From positions 158,179-222,178 of the forward strand of contig CAVSUB010000005.1 in NCBI GenBank assembly GCA_963730995.1: a stretch of 64,000 nucleotides of DNA, in the 5' to 3' direction. This document shows positions 36,659 through 46,149 of this stretch, piece by piece. The position numbers were made by a program, and so were the translations under genes. Numbering within the stretch: position 1 is the stretch's first letter; every line of letters begins with the position of its first letter. Below the pieces are notes generated by a model, which was given only the letters and a program-made list of their open reading frames with translations, did no database searches and was not told the DNA's origin. The stretch comes from CAVSUB01 sp963730995 (GTDB lineage: Bacteria; Acidobacteriota; Vicinamibacteria; Vicinamibacterales; 2-12-FULL-66-21).

Positions 36659-38497
36659 ATGCAAGTGCGAATGTGCGCGCGTGTGGTGCTCGCGCTAGTC
36701 GCGACCCTGTGTGCGTGCACGCGACCCGTGTCAGCCGAGGCACAGGACGCCGCAGTGCGAACCGTGCTGACGATTCACTCGGGCGCCGAGGACTTCCCGT
36801 CCAATCCCATTCTGGACGCCGCAGTCCGCGAGCGGCTGAAACGCTCCGGCGTGCCCATTGACTATTTCGCCGAGTACCTGGAGTCCGATCTCTTCCCCGA
36901 CGAAGAGGACTTGCTGGCTTTCAAGGACTACGTCAAGCGGAAGTACCGCGGCCGCAGGATCGACCTGGTCATCGCGATGACCGATACGAGCTTGCAGTTC
37001 GTCCTGGACTACCGCGGAGAGTTGTTTCCCGATGTGCCGGTCGTTTTCTTCGGGCTCGCTGTCCCGGACGAGACCATCCGCAGCGCCGGCGGCGGCATCA
37101 CAGGATTACGAGTCGGCAACGCGTACGCCGACACGCTGAAGCTCGCGCTCGCGCTGCATCCCTCGACCGAACGGGTATTCGTCGTGGCCAAGCGCCCAGA
37201 CAATCAAACGCCCGAGTCCGTACGAGCCGAGTTCAACGGCTTTTCCGACCGGGTGAAGATCACGTATCTGGCCGAAGAGACCGTGCCTCTTTTGTTGTCC
37301 GCCGTCAGAACGATTCCCCAGGGAAGCGTGATTCTCTATATCTGGCACGCGCAGAGGGAATCCGGCGGCGGCATGTATTCGAATGCGGTCGCGCAGCTCG
37401 TGGCGGATGCCGCGAAAGTACCGGTGTACGGTACCAGCGATCTCTACATCGGAACGGGCGTGGTCGGCGGCGTGATGCGCGGAACGAGGGAGACCGGGAC
37501 GCACATTGGCGACATGGCGCTGCGCGTCCTCGCTGGCACGCGGCCCCAGGACATTCCCATCGAGACCGTGCGGGTCATGCCGGTCATCGATTGGCGCCAG
37601 GTGCTGCGGTGGAAAATCGACCCTTCCCGTCTCCCGCCCGATGCGCGAATCGAGTATCGAGAACCCTCAGTGTGGGAGCGTTACCGACTCTACATTGTCG
37701 GGGCAGTGACGGCCCTCCTGGCGCAGGCCGCGTTGATCGCTGGGTTGACCATTCAACGAGCGAGACGGAGAAAGGCCGAACAGCAGCTGCGTCGGAGCGA
37801 GGCGGCGCTGCAAACGAGTTACGACCGGATCCGAAACCTCGGCTGGAAGCTGCTGAAGGCGCAGGAGGAGGAGCGTTCCCGGATCGCGCGGGAGTTGCAC
37901 GACGACATCAGCCAGCAATTGGCCGTACTGACGATCGAGCTGAAGCTGTTGAGGCGGGCGGCGCACGGGAATGACGAAAGCGCTGCTGCCGAAGCGCTCA
38001 AACGCGCTGAGGAAATCGGCACGAGCGTGCACGATCTCTCGCATCGCCTCCATCCGGCCAGGTTGCGTGTGCTGGGTCTGGTGGAGGCTCTCGAGGGGCT
38101 GAAAAGGGAGCTGTCCCAGCCCGGCGTGACCATCACGTTTACCCACGAGAGCGTTCCCACGCCGCTTCCGCCCGAACTCACGTTGTCGCTGTACCGAATC
38201 GTTCAAGAAGGGCTGCAAAATGCCCTCAAGCACGGCAAAGCGCGGAACGTGTCAGTTGATCTGACCGGCGTGTCCGACGGAATTGCCCTGACCATCGTGG
38301 ACGATGGCGTGGGGTTCGACGTCGACCACGCATGGGGCAACGGGCTCGGGCTGACCAGCGTGAACGAACGAGTCGAGGCGATGGGGGGGAAATTCGAACT
38401 TCGCTCCAGTCCCGGCGCCGGGGCCCGACTGGAAGTGAGAGTACCCGTTTCCATTCTTTCGCACGACACGAACCCGTTGGCGGTCGGAGGTCGATAG
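36659..38497 (+). CDS. Membrane histidine kinase with periplasmic ABC-substrate-binding-like sensor
   Basis: 612 residues from ATG 36659, 2 nt after the receptor stop. N-terminal signal/lipobox-like stretch (VVLALVATLCAC), then a ~300-residue periplasmic sensor resembling ABC_sub_bind proteins (VLTIHSGAEDFPSNPILDAA, DLVIAMTDTSLQFVLDYRG, VPVVFFGLAVPDE, VYGTSDLYIGTGVVGGVM). One TM helix follows (~345-370), then HisKA_3 with His in RIARELHDDISQQ (~411) and a HATPase (TIVDDGVGFD, GLGLTSVNERV). NarL-type kinase. Its likely partners are the receivers and LuxR regulator nearby. The sensor probably reads a small ligand delivered through the co-encoded receptor (inference). Confidence 0.9.
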   Translation: MQVRMCARVVLALVATLCACTRPVSAEAQDAAVRTVLTIHSGAEDFPSNPILDAAVRERLKRSGVPIDYFAEYLESDLFPDEEDLLAFKDYVKRKYRGRRIDLVIAMTDTSLQFVLDYRGELFPDVPVVFFGLAVPDETIRSAGGGITGLRVGNAYADTLKLALALHPSTERVFVVAKRPDNQTPESVRAEFNGFSDRVKITYLAEETVPLLLSAVRTIPQGSVILYIWHAQRESGGGMYSNAVAQLVADAAKVPVYGTSDLYIGTGVVGGVMRGTRETGTHIGDMALRVLAGTRPQDIPIETVRVMPVIDWRQVLRWKIDPSRLPPDARIEYREPSVWERYRLYIVGAVTALLAQAALIAGLTIQRARRRKAEQQLRRSEAALQTSYDRIRNLGWKLLKAQEEERSRIARELHDDISQQLAVLTIELKLLRRAAHGNDESAAAEALKRAEEIGTSVHDLSHRLHPARLRVLGLVEALEGLKRELSQPGVTITFTHESVPTPLPPELTLSLYRIVQEGLQNALKHGKARNVSVDLTGVSDGIALTIVDDGVGFDVDHAWGNGLGLTSVNERVEAMGGKFELRSSPGAGARLEVRVPVSILSHDTNPLAVGGR

Positions 38498-38532
38498 CGG
38501 GGTCCGTTCCGACGCCTGCCCGTAACACGACA

Positions 38533-38940
38533 TCACGCCTGTGTATCGGCGCATGCGCTCTTGATCGCCGGCAACAGGTCTTCCAGGATTGCCTGCTTCT
38601 CGATGAAGGCGGCCGCTCCGGCCGCGACCGCGGCGTCCATGATCACGGGGTCCCTCTGGGCTGTCACCAGAATGACTTTGATTCGTGGATTGGCCTTTGT
38701 GATTCGCCGGCAGGCCTCCAGGCCACCGACCGTCGGCATGTTCAAGTCGAGGACAATCAAGTCGGGTTGGAGCCGCTCCGCAGCTTCCAGCAGTGCGGCG
38801 CCGTCGGCGACGCTCCCGACCACCTCGCAGTCTTCCGACAGCAGCTGTTGAATGACTGTCAGAAGTTCAGGGAAGTCGTCGGCAAGCAGCACGCGCGGCG
38901 GTCGCCCGATAGACATGGGATCGGCCTCGTAGTCTCCCAT
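38533..38940 (-). CDS. Stand-alone response-regulator receiver
   Basis: Up to 135 residues; ATG at 38940 or 38916 (MSIGRPPRVLL). Single receiver with LLADDF, phospho-Asp in VLDLNMPT, Thr in LVTAQ, Lys in FIEKQA. No output domain. Converges on the receptor-linked kinase (35 bp between stops), so its transcription is separate. Confidence 0.87.
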   Translation of the reverse strand: MGDYEADPMSIGRPPRVLLADDFPELLTVIQQLLSEDCEVVGSVADGAALLEAAERLQPDLIVLDLNMPTVGGLEACRRITKANPRIKVILVTAQRDPVIMDAAVAAGAAAFIEKQAILEDLLPAIKSACADTQA

Positions 38941-39505
38941 AAGTCGGCGAACCTGTCTCGGAGACCGGATCGCTGTTCAGGACCGTCGCGCCCGGAGGAG
39001 CCTCGCTGGGTCGATGCCGAAGCGTCACGCCGAAGGCTGCAGATCGTCAGGAGAGCCATCCCCGGCAGATCCGGAACGTTCCAACTCAGCAGTTCATGCT
39101 GTGGTCAATTTGCAGGCCTGGCGAGAGGAAGTGTAGACCGTCGCCAGCAGGCTTCGACATCATGAAGCCGCCTGGCAGCCGCTCCGGTCTGCCGGAGGTC
39201 CAATCTTCTGGCTGGATCCCGCCCAAGATTATAGTATCTGTCAGGGCAGGAGCCGACAGCATCGGGGTTGTCCGCTTCAAAGTGGGGGAAAACCCTGAGT
39301 CATGGACCGGTGCACTCCGAGCCAGAGTGGTGGGTGCGCCTGGCTCGCGAATGGCGTGGCGATGTGTCTATTGATAAGCTAAGGCTCTGAAACGCTACGG
39401 CTTGCAAGTGCGTATCTCCGCTTTAAAGGAGCCGAGTGCGCGAGATATCCTGGGGAGTGGCGGCCGATCCCCCACGATCCGCAGCCGCACCAGTTGAGAT
39501 TGTCA
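38941..39505. other. Intergenic stretch, ~565 bp
   Basis: Between divergent regulator genes; no gene supported on either strand and no repeat recognised. Promoters for both regulators are expected here. Confidence 0.45.
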
Positions 39506-40141
39506 ATGCGCCAACCTACGGTGCTCGTAGCGGATGACCACGCCATCGTCAAGGAGGGCTTGGTCAGCCTGCTCAAAGAGCACGACTACAACGTTGTGAG
39601 TGCAGTGGCCGACGGCCACGAGCTCATCGACGCGGCCAGGCGGCTTCAACCGGACGTGATCGTCACCGATCTATCGATGCCCGGGCTGAGCGGGCTGGAC
39701 GTGCTGAACCGGCTCAAGGCCGAGCACATCATCAGCAAGGTCATCGTCCTCACAATGCACCGCGATGGGGATCTGGCCGCGCGGGCCCTGCGCGCCGGAG
39801 CCAGTGCCTTCCTGCTGAAACACTCCGCCGGGGACGAGCTGTTGACCGCAATCCACCAGGCGCTGGAAGGCCGCGTGTATCTCACGCCGGCGCTCACGAA
39901 GGAAGTCATTGAGCGGATGGCGGGCTCCCTTGACCGGGCTGAGCCGCAACTCACCGCGAGGCAACGGGATGTGCTGCGCCTCGTCCTCGAAGGACGGCGG
40001 ATGAAGGAGATCGCGGCGAGCCTGGAGCTGTCTGCCCGGACAGTCGAGACCCACAAGTATCAGATGATGCAGATCCTTGGCGTGAACTCGACTGCCGAGC
40101 TCGTCAAGTACGCGATCGAGCATCGGCTGATCCAGGACTGA
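39506..40141 (+). CDS. NarL/FixJ-family response regulator (receiver plus LuxR HTH)
   Basis: 211 residues from ATG 39506. Receiver domain ~1-120 (VLVADDH, phospho-Asp in VTDLSMPG, Thr in VLTMH, Lys in FLLKHS), then a LuxR-type HTH (LTARQRDVLRLVLEGRRMKE, IAASLELSARTVETHKYQMM). The natural DNA-binding partner for the NarL-type kinases encoded at 28586 and 36659. Target genes unknown; the TonB receptor leader is a candidate. Confidence 0.92.
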   Translation: MRQPTVLVADDHAIVKEGLVSLLKEHDYNVVSAVADGHELIDAARRLQPDVIVTDLSMPGLSGLDVLNRLKAEHIISKVIVLTMHRDGDLAARALRAGASAFLLKHSAGDELLTAIHQALEGRVYLTPALTKEVIERMAGSLDRAEPQLTARQRDVLRLVLEGRRMKEIAASLELSARTVETHKYQMMQILGVNSTAELVKYAIEHRLIQD

Positions 40142-40276
40142 AGGCCGCCTTCGCTGGAGCCGACTCAGTAATTTTCCCCAGCCAGCTAAGTAGTTTTTCC
40201 GGCCTAGTCTCCGTAGGTCTCCCTTCCCACACAATCCCCGCCTTCATAGACTCAGGGCGTTCCAGACGTACACCCG

Positions 40277-40693
40277 ATGTCTCAGCCACGCCTGCTGCTT
40301 GCCGACGATCACCTCGAAATCGCAGCGGTGCTGCGCGACCTCCTCCAGCCTGAGTTCGACGTGATCGCGCAGGTACAGGACGGTTACGCCCTCCTCAGCG
40401 CCGTTGACCGGCTGTCGCCTGACGTGATCGTCAGCGACATTTCGATGCCGGGGCTCGACGGGATCACGGCTGCCGCCCAGATCGTCCGCAAGCACCCGGC
40501 CGCGCGGATCGTCTTCGTGACGGGCGTTTGCGATCCACTTCTGATGGAGCGGGGCTTCGAGGCCGGGGCACTGGGATACGTAATGAAATGCGCGGCGAGC
40601 GACGATCTGCTGCCGGCCGTCCGCTCGGCGCTCCGCGGCGAACGTCATGTCAGCGGGGAGTCGTACCCCGTTGGCGGGAACGGAAAATCCTGA
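40277..40693 (+). CDS. Stand-alone response-regulator receiver
   Basis: 138 residues: LLLADDH, phospho-Asp in VSDISMPG, Thr in FVTGV, Lys in YVMKCA, and a short disordered tail. 8 bp before the sigma-54 activator, so the two form an operon. The activator lacks its own receiver, so phosphorylation could act through this protein in trans (inference). Confidence 0.88.
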   Translation: MSQPRLLLADDHLEIAAVLRDLLQPEFDVIAQVQDGYALLSAVDRLSPDVIVSDISMPGLDGITAAAQIVRKHPAARIVFVTGVCDPLLMERGFEAGALGYVMKCAASDDLLPAVRSALRGERHVSGESYPVGGNGKS

Positions 40694-40701
40694 GAGGTTC
40701 C

Positions 40702-42318
40702 ATGTCTGTCCTGAGCCTGTCGTCACGTCCTCGGCCCGAATCGGAACTCGAGCTCATTACGCAGCTCGCCGTAACGCTTTCTGGAGTGTTGACCCGCCTT
40801 CACCTGGATGAACCCGACGCGGCGATTGGCGCCGCTCTCCAGCATGTGGCTCTGAGCACCCAGGTCGAGTCCTGTCAGCTCATCGAATTCACCGAACTGG
40901 GTACCGTGGGGCGCACGCACCTGCCCACGCAGCACGCGAACACGGGGAGTCTGGAGCACCAGACCGATGCTCTCGATCGCGGGATCATCGAGCGTCTCTC
41001 GCGCGGAGAGGTCGTGGTCGGCTCGCGGCCGGACAAACTTCCCAGGGAAGCAATGGCTGTCCGGGAGCAGACTGGTCTCTCTTCGATGCTGGCAGTCCCC
41101 GCATTGGTCGCTGGCCGCGTCGTGTGCGCGCTCGTCCTGCAGAATAGTCGGCTGACGCGACGATGGTCGCAGCCGCTGATCGAACGTCTGCAGCTCGTTG
41201 CAGCGATCCTGGGCTCGGCGCTGCAGTGCCGCAGTCACGAGAACGCGATACGCTCCAGCATGGCGGAGATCCAACGCCTGAACGCCCGGCTCGAGGCAGA
41301 CAACGTGTGCCTGAAAGAGGAAATCAAGAGCTATCACGACTTCGACGAGATAGTCGGCGAAAGTGGACCACTGCGGCTCGCCCTGGCGCGGCTCGGTCAG
41401 GTCGCCCCGACGAACTCGAACGTGTTGCTGCTCGGCCCAACCGGAACGGGCAAGGAACTATTCGCCCGGGCAGTACACGAGAGGAGCCGGCGCCACGCCC
41501 GCGCGCTGGTCCGGGTCAACTGCGCCGCGCTCCCACCGACGCTGGTGGAGAGCGAGTTGTTCGGTCATGAGAAAGGCGCGTTCACCGGCGCCGTGGGGAT
41601 GCGGCAGGGACGGTTCGAGCTGGCCGACGGCGGCACGATATTCCTCGACGAGATCGGCGACCTGCCGCCGGAAATTCAGGTGAAGTTTCTGCGCGTGCTA
41701 CAGGAGGGGGAATTCGAGCGCGTGGGATCCTCACGCTCCAAGCGTGTGGATGTTCGCGTGATAGCCGCGACGCATCACGACCTCGAGGCGGCGGTCGCGG
41801 AGGGACGCTTCAGAGCCGACTTGTACTACCGCCTGAGCGTCTATCCGATTCATCTGCCATCCCTCCGGGAGCGCGTGGACGATATCCCGCGGCTGGTGTG
41901 GTTCTTCATCCATCGCCACCAGCGTGACCTCGGGCGGCAGATCACGAAGGTGCCGCAGTCCGTGATGGATGCCTTGCAGGGCTACGCGTGGCCCGGGAAC
42001 GTTCGAGAGCTCGAGAACGTGGTGGAACGGGCGATGATCGCCTCCACCGGCAACACCCTGCAGCTCGACGCTCCCTTGACGCTCACGCCCCGGAGCAGAG
42101 GGCAGACCGAAGCGCCGGACAATCTCGACGCCGTTCAGCGCATGCACATCGAGAGCGTCCTGGAACGGTGCGGCTGGCGGATCAACGGCGCGGGAAACAC
42201 CGCGGAGCGCCTCGGGATCCATCCCAACACGCTACGTTTCCGGATGAAGAAGCTGGGTGTGACGTGCCCGGATGGGAGAGGCCGGCACCAGAACACGGCG
42301 AGCTCCCTGTCGGTCTGA
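40702..42318 (+). CDS. Sigma-54-dependent transcriptional activator with GAF domain
   Basis: 538 residues. N-terminal GAF-like sensor (~15-180), coiled linker (IQRLNARLEADNVCLKEEIK), AAA+ domain with Walker A GPTGTGKE (~244), the sigma-54-contacting GAFTGA loop, Walker B GGTIFLDEIGD, and arginine-finger region (FRADLYYRLSVYPIHLPSLRER). It ends in a Fis-type HTH (GNTAERLGIHPNTLRFRMKK). No N-terminal receiver. Structurally like FhlA/NorR-type activators controlled by a ligand-binding GAF. Promoters with -24/-12 elements were not found by eye in this window. Confidence 0.93.
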   Translation: MSVLSLSSRPRPESELELITQLAVTLSGVLTRLHLDEPDAAIGAALQHVALSTQVESCQLIEFTELGTVGRTHLPTQHANTGSLEHQTDALDRGIIERLSRGEVVVGSRPDKLPREAMAVREQTGLSSMLAVPALVAGRVVCALVLQNSRLTRRWSQPLIERLQLVAAILGSALQCRSHENAIRSSMAEIQRLNARLEADNVCLKEEIKSYHDFDEIVGESGPLRLALARLGQVAPTNSNVLLLGPTGTGKELFARAVHERSRRHARALVRVNCAALPPTLVESELFGHEKGAFTGAVGMRQGRFELADGGTIFLDEIGDLPPEIQVKFLRVLQEGEFERVGSSRSKRVDVRVIAATHHDLEAAVAEGRFRADLYYRLSVYPIHLPSLRERVDDIPRLVWFFIHRHQRDLGRQITKVPQSVMDALQGYAWPGNVRELENVVERAMIASTGNTLQLDAPLTLTPRSRGQTEAPDNLDAVQRMHIESVLERCGWRINGAGNTAERLGIHPNTLRFRMKKLGVTCPDGRGRHQNTASSLSV

Positions 42319-42329
42319 TCGGGCGCGAC

Positions 42330-42686
42330 CTACTGTGACCTGCGGTCCTTCGGTGGCAGCCCAGCCACCGATGGTCCGGCAGGCGAGTCGAGCTTCAACT
42401 GGAGATATCCGGGAGCACCGACGAGCAGTACGCCCTGCCGTCGGAGTCGTTGAAGCGCTTCGATGCCGGCAGCGTCGGTTGAAACGAGGTCGGTCAGATC
42501 GAGCTCGACGCGAGAAGCCTTCGCGCATGCTTCTAGCAGCTCCGGCACCTGCGCGGCACTCAGCCTGCCGGCCAATCTCACAACGTGACGATCGGTCTGC
42601 TGAACGACCCCAATCCAGCAATCCACGTCCCGCCTAGAGGCAAGACCCAAGCCATGCGGGACGAACGCGGAACCGGCCCAAGCCAC
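42330..42686 (-). CDS. STAS-domain protein
   Basis: Up to 118 residues. The conserved part starts around DCWIGVV (a GTG at 42626 could be the true start). STAS fold: VVRLAGRLSAAQVPELLEAC, VELDLTDLVSTDAAGIEALQRL with the phosphorylatable Ser-Thr at the anti-sigma-antagonist position, GVLLVGAPGYLQLKL. Likely a partner-switch or sensory accessory of the adjacent signalling genes. It converges on the sigma-54 activator. Confidence 0.72.
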   Translation of the reverse strand: MAWAGSAFVPHGLGLASRRDVDCWIGVVQQTDRHVVRLAGRLSAAQVPELLEACAKASRVELDLTDLVSTDAAGIEALQRLRRQGVLLVGAPGYLQLKLDSPAGPSVAGLPPKDRRSQ

Positions 42687-42948
42687 ACAGTTTAGTGGTG
42701 ATTGCTGACGTCCGTCGCCAGGCGGTTCTACTAACTGCCGTTATTTGCTCTCAGCAGGTTGAACCGGTGACGCGACCGCACACGCCTTCGGGAAGCGCCT
42801 AGTGGACTGTCCTCTTCATATCCAGAGTGGATTCCGGAGGGCGGCACCCGGCTGGCAGGGCGCGAAGGAAATGCACGGCATCGTTGTTGAAGATGGCAAC
42901 AGGGCAGGACGGGAGAAGGTCGAGGCGAGGCGGCAACGGAGATCACCC

Positions 42949-43476
42949 ATGCATCTGCGATTTGTTCCAGCCGCGGTTGTGGCACTTGCGCTCGGCCTCG
43001 AGGCCTGCGCCGGGGCGCCAAGTCAGAAACCGGTGAAGGGGGGGCCGGTCGACCAAGGACCCGGTTCCATCGTCTCGGCGCGCGCATTCCTCGAGGGCCG
43101 CTGGACGCTCGAGTCCTTCGAGGTCTACCCGCCAGGCAAACCACCGATCACGCTGAAAGGCTCGGGCACGCTGAGCTATGACGAGTTCGGCAACCTCAAG
43201 ATGGACATCCGTGCCGATCAAACGTCGTCCGACGTTCTGCGCGCGGCGGGAGTGGAAATCAGCGACGGCGTCATCTCGTCGAACGGTCGCACCGTGGTCG
43301 ACATGCAGAACAAGACGCTGACCTACGTCATGGAGGGCCAACCACCGTCGGGTACCGGCCCGCTCGCCACCAATCGCCCGCGCCATTGGCAGGTCGAAGG
43401 CACGCTGCTCACGCTGACCACGCAGGACGACGCCGGCAAGCCGCTGTCAGTAGGGAAATGGAGAAAGGGGACCTAG
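42949..43476 (+). CDS. Lipoprotein, lipocalin-like, unknown function
   Basis: 175 residues; lipoprotein signal MHLRFVPAAVVALALGLEAC. Beta-rich domain beginning FLEGRWTLESFEVYPPGK, with GSGTLSYDEFGNLKMDIRA and HWQVEGTLLTLTTQD, the pattern of small lipocalin-like proteins. Three bp separate its stop from the convergent patatin gene. Role not known. Confidence 0.72.
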   Translation: MHLRFVPAAVVALALGLEACAGAPSQKPVKGGPVDQGPGSIVSARAFLEGRWTLESFEVYPPGKPPITLKGSGTLSYDEFGNLKMDIRADQTSSDVLRAAGVEISDGVISSNGRTVVDMQNKTLTYVMEGQPPSGTGPLATNRPRHWQVEGTLLTLTTQDDAGKPLSVGKWRKGT

Positions 43477-43479
43477 ACT

Positions 43480-45825
43480 TCAGCGGAAGATCCGTCCCAC
43501 ACCGACATATGTGCGCCAGCGTCCGTCGAAACCCCACGAACCGGCGACTATGACCGGTCCGATGAGCGTGTCCATCACGACGCCGACGCCGCCGTTCGTG
43601 CGCCAGCCGGCCAGCGACCACTTGTCGAAGGCATCGCCGTTTTCGAGCCACCCCCCCGCGTAAATCGGTCCTCCCATGAAGTCGGGAAGCCGGCCGATTT
43701 GCCGCAGGTAGCCACCGGTCGCGATGTAATAGTGCGACCCTCGCAGCTCGCCGGTGTCGTACGCGCCGAGTCTGAAAGGCGTCCCCAGCGCGAACTGCTC
43801 GGTGGGCAACGGCGTATCGTCGAAGGATGTGCCAAGGCCGCCGTAGACGAAGAGCCGTTCGCGCGCACGGACCTTCCAGAATTTGTTCGCCGTCCCCGAC
43901 AGCTGTGTCAGCTTCGAGTCGAAATCGAAGGCCTCGTCCTCCACGGTGATGTCGGGACCGTTGAATGTGTGCGACAGACGGACCTGGGACAGCACGCCGA
44001 CGCTTGGCACCACGGAACTATCCTGCGTGTCGAGGCGCCACACGATCTCGGCGCCGGTCTCCTTACCCCGCAGTTCCGGAAAGCCCGGGTCACCCACAGT
44101 GATCGACGACGTCGAGCGTCCAACATAGGTGCCAAGACGCACATCGCTTCGCGCCCCAAGGTTCACGCCGACGTTCAGCCCGATGCGGGCGCGGTTCTGG
44201 CGGTATCGGGCAATGACCGCATCGTCGACGATCAGGTTGTAGGTCGCGCGGCCGACACCCGCATACGGCGCGACGAACAACGGTGTCTTGCCGATGGGCC
44301 GATAGAGCTCCCCGGCAAACGTCGGATCGGAGCCGACGGTACCGTCGAGGCGCAGCTCCGAACCTGAACCGACGACGTCGTAGCTCAGATAGCGGGCCGC
44401 AGCGGTGATGCCGAAATCACTCGACGTCGTGTTCTCGAGGTTGATTCCGATCATCATGAACGGTGGAGCGTAGGTCTTGGCGCGGCCCCGCACGCGCAGC
44501 CCGTACCCACGCGCGCTGTCGCGAATCATGCGCCACGTCACGGTCTCGTACCGGTCCAGCCCTTCCACGATCGCAAGGTCTTGCTCGAGTGCGTCGATGC
44601 CGAGCGGCACGCCGACGTGCCTGGCAAGGAGCACATCCAGACGCTTCGCGTCATTCGCGCCGAAGCCTTCGAGCTCGATGAAGGCGGGCGGCGGCAACTC
44701 TTTGAGGCGACGCGCCTGGCGGCCGCGCCGCCACGTCTCGAACGCCGCGTCGCTGACGGCGAGCGGCAGCAGTTGATCGCGCATGGCTTCGGCCGCACGG
44801 TATCCTTCATCGATCAAAGCGCCGGCCTTCCGCCAGTCGAGCGATCCATACTCTTTCAGCGGTACGTTGATGACGACGTCCGCCGAAGCGATGGCGCGCC
44901 GGGTGGTCGCGCGCATCATCGCGTCGAGCGTATTTCCAGCAACGCCGAGCAGCGTGTAGCTGACGCCCTCGGGATCCGAGAGGTCCCCGACGTTGATCGC
45001 GATCACGCGGTCCGCCCCCATGGCTTTCACGACATCCGCCGGGACGTTGTCCATGGTGCCGCCGTCGACCAGCACCTGGCCGTTCACTTCGGTGGGCGGA
45101 AAGATGAGGGGCAGCGACATCGTGGCGCGCATGGCTTCGGCCAGCGACCCGCTTCGCATGACGACTGGCTGAGACGAGAGCAGATCGACGGCGACCGTCC
45201 GGAACGGAGTCGGCAGGTCGTCGAAGTCCTGAATGTCGAAGTATGGGGCCGCAATGCGGTGGAGGAGCATCTCGACGTCCTGGCCGCTATTGAGAGCGCT
45301 TGGCGGCACGATCCCGCCCTTGAGGCCAAATTCGAGGCGCGATGGATATGCGCGGGCGTCGGTCTTACGTCGGATGTTCTTGTAAGCGAACGTGGACGCG
45401 CCGAAGAGCTGATCCCAGTTCAGGGTCGTGATGAACGTCTGCAGTTCGTCGGGATCCATTCCCGTGGCGTAGGCACCTCCGACCAGTCCCCCCATGCTGG
45501 TCCCTGCGGCAACATCGATCGGGATCCGATGTTCCTCCAGCCAGCGGATGACGCCAACATGGGCGATGCCGCGCGCGCTGCCGCCACCGAACGCAACCCC
45601 CACCGTCGGGCGGTTCAGTTCTCGCAGGATCCCAGGTGCGCGATCGGCCCCGGGCGGAGGCGTGACGGGCTTTGCGACTTTTTGAATTGGCGCGGCGCAT
45701 CCCGCGCAACCCAATGCCAGCAGCCCCGCGAGGAGCCCCGTCAGCCACTGACGTGCCGCGTCCGGTCGCGTCAGCTCCCGCACAGCACGACCCCCTGTCA
45801 GCGATATCCCTGGAGACGCTTTCAA
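43480..45825 (-). CDS. Patatin-like phospholipase fused to POTRA and Omp85-type barrel (PlpD-like)
   Basis: 781 residues. Signal or lipoprotein-type N-terminus (WLTGLLAGLLALGCAGC). Patatin domain: oxyanion loop GGGSARG, nucleophile Ser in GTSMGG, catalytic Asp in VDGGTMDN. A POTRA-like segment (ELEGFGANDAKRLDVLLARH) leads to a ~350-residue barrel ending GRWRTYVGVGRIFR. This matches the type Vd autotransporter layout in which the lipase is presented or released at the surface. All catalytic residues are present. Other outer-membrane and secreted proteins lie around it. Confidence 0.9.
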   Translation of the reverse strand: MKASPGISLTGGRAVRELTRPDAARQWLTGLLAGLLALGCAGCAAPIQKVAKPVTPPPGADRAPGILRELNRPTVGVAFGGGSARGIAHVGVIRWLEEHRIPIDVAAGTSMGGLVGGAYATGMDPDELQTFITTLNWDQLFGASTFAYKNIRRKTDARAYPSRLEFGLKGGIVPPSALNSGQDVEMLLHRIAAPYFDIQDFDDLPTPFRTVAVDLLSSQPVVMRSGSLAEAMRATMSLPLIFPPTEVNGQVLVDGGTMDNVPADVVKAMGADRVIAINVGDLSDPEGVSYTLLGVAGNTLDAMMRATTRRAIASADVVINVPLKEYGSLDWRKAGALIDEGYRAAEAMRDQLLPLAVSDAAFETWRRGRQARRLKELPPPAFIELEGFGANDAKRLDVLLARHVGVPLGIDALEQDLAIVEGLDRYETVTWRMIRDSARGYGLRVRGRAKTYAPPFMMIGINLENTTSSDFGITAAARYLSYDVVGSGSELRLDGTVGSDPTFAGELYRPIGKTPLFVAPYAGVGRATYNLIVDDAVIARYRQNRARIGLNVGVNLGARSDVRLGTYVGRSTSSITVGDPGFPELRGKETGAEIVWRLDTQDSSVVPSVGVLSQVRLSHTFNGPDITVEDEAFDFDSKLTQLSGTANKFWKVRARERLFVYGGLGTSFDDTPLPTEQFALGTPFRLGAYDTGELRGSHYYIATGGYLRQIGRLPDFMGGPIYAGGWLENGDAFDKWSLAGWRTNGGVGVVMDTLIGPVIVAGSWGFDGRWRTYVGVGRIFR

Positions 45826-46149
45826 TTGGCTCCCCTGCCTTTCGACTGCGAGGACGACGGCGCCTCATCGCGCTGCCAAAAGGCGATGGTTTTGCAGGCG
45901 CACTGGCCGAACGTGCACGGCCATCGCAAGGATCGGGCCGCGGGTGTCCGCTCTGAAGCGGCTCGCGATTGGCCGGCTGTGGGAAATGCCGACCGTTTTC
46001 GCGAAACAGGGCTCAGACTACGACACCTCGGATCCGGCAGGCAGCTGACGCGGATCCGGAACACGACGGATGATCCACCGCGCTGAGAAAATTCGCAACC
46101 CAAAGCCTCACGTTCGGCTGACGGGCAAAAGCAAGGACATGAGGACTAC
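45826..46149. other. Intergenic stretch, ~320 bp
   Basis: Divergent promoter region between the patatin and DUF4136 genes. No gene or repeat supported; gagg precedes the ATG at 46150. Confidence 0.45.

Noticed and set aside
43699..44367. Plus-strand open frames opposite the patatin/Omp85 gene
   Set aside because: Shadow of a strongly supported minus-strand gene.
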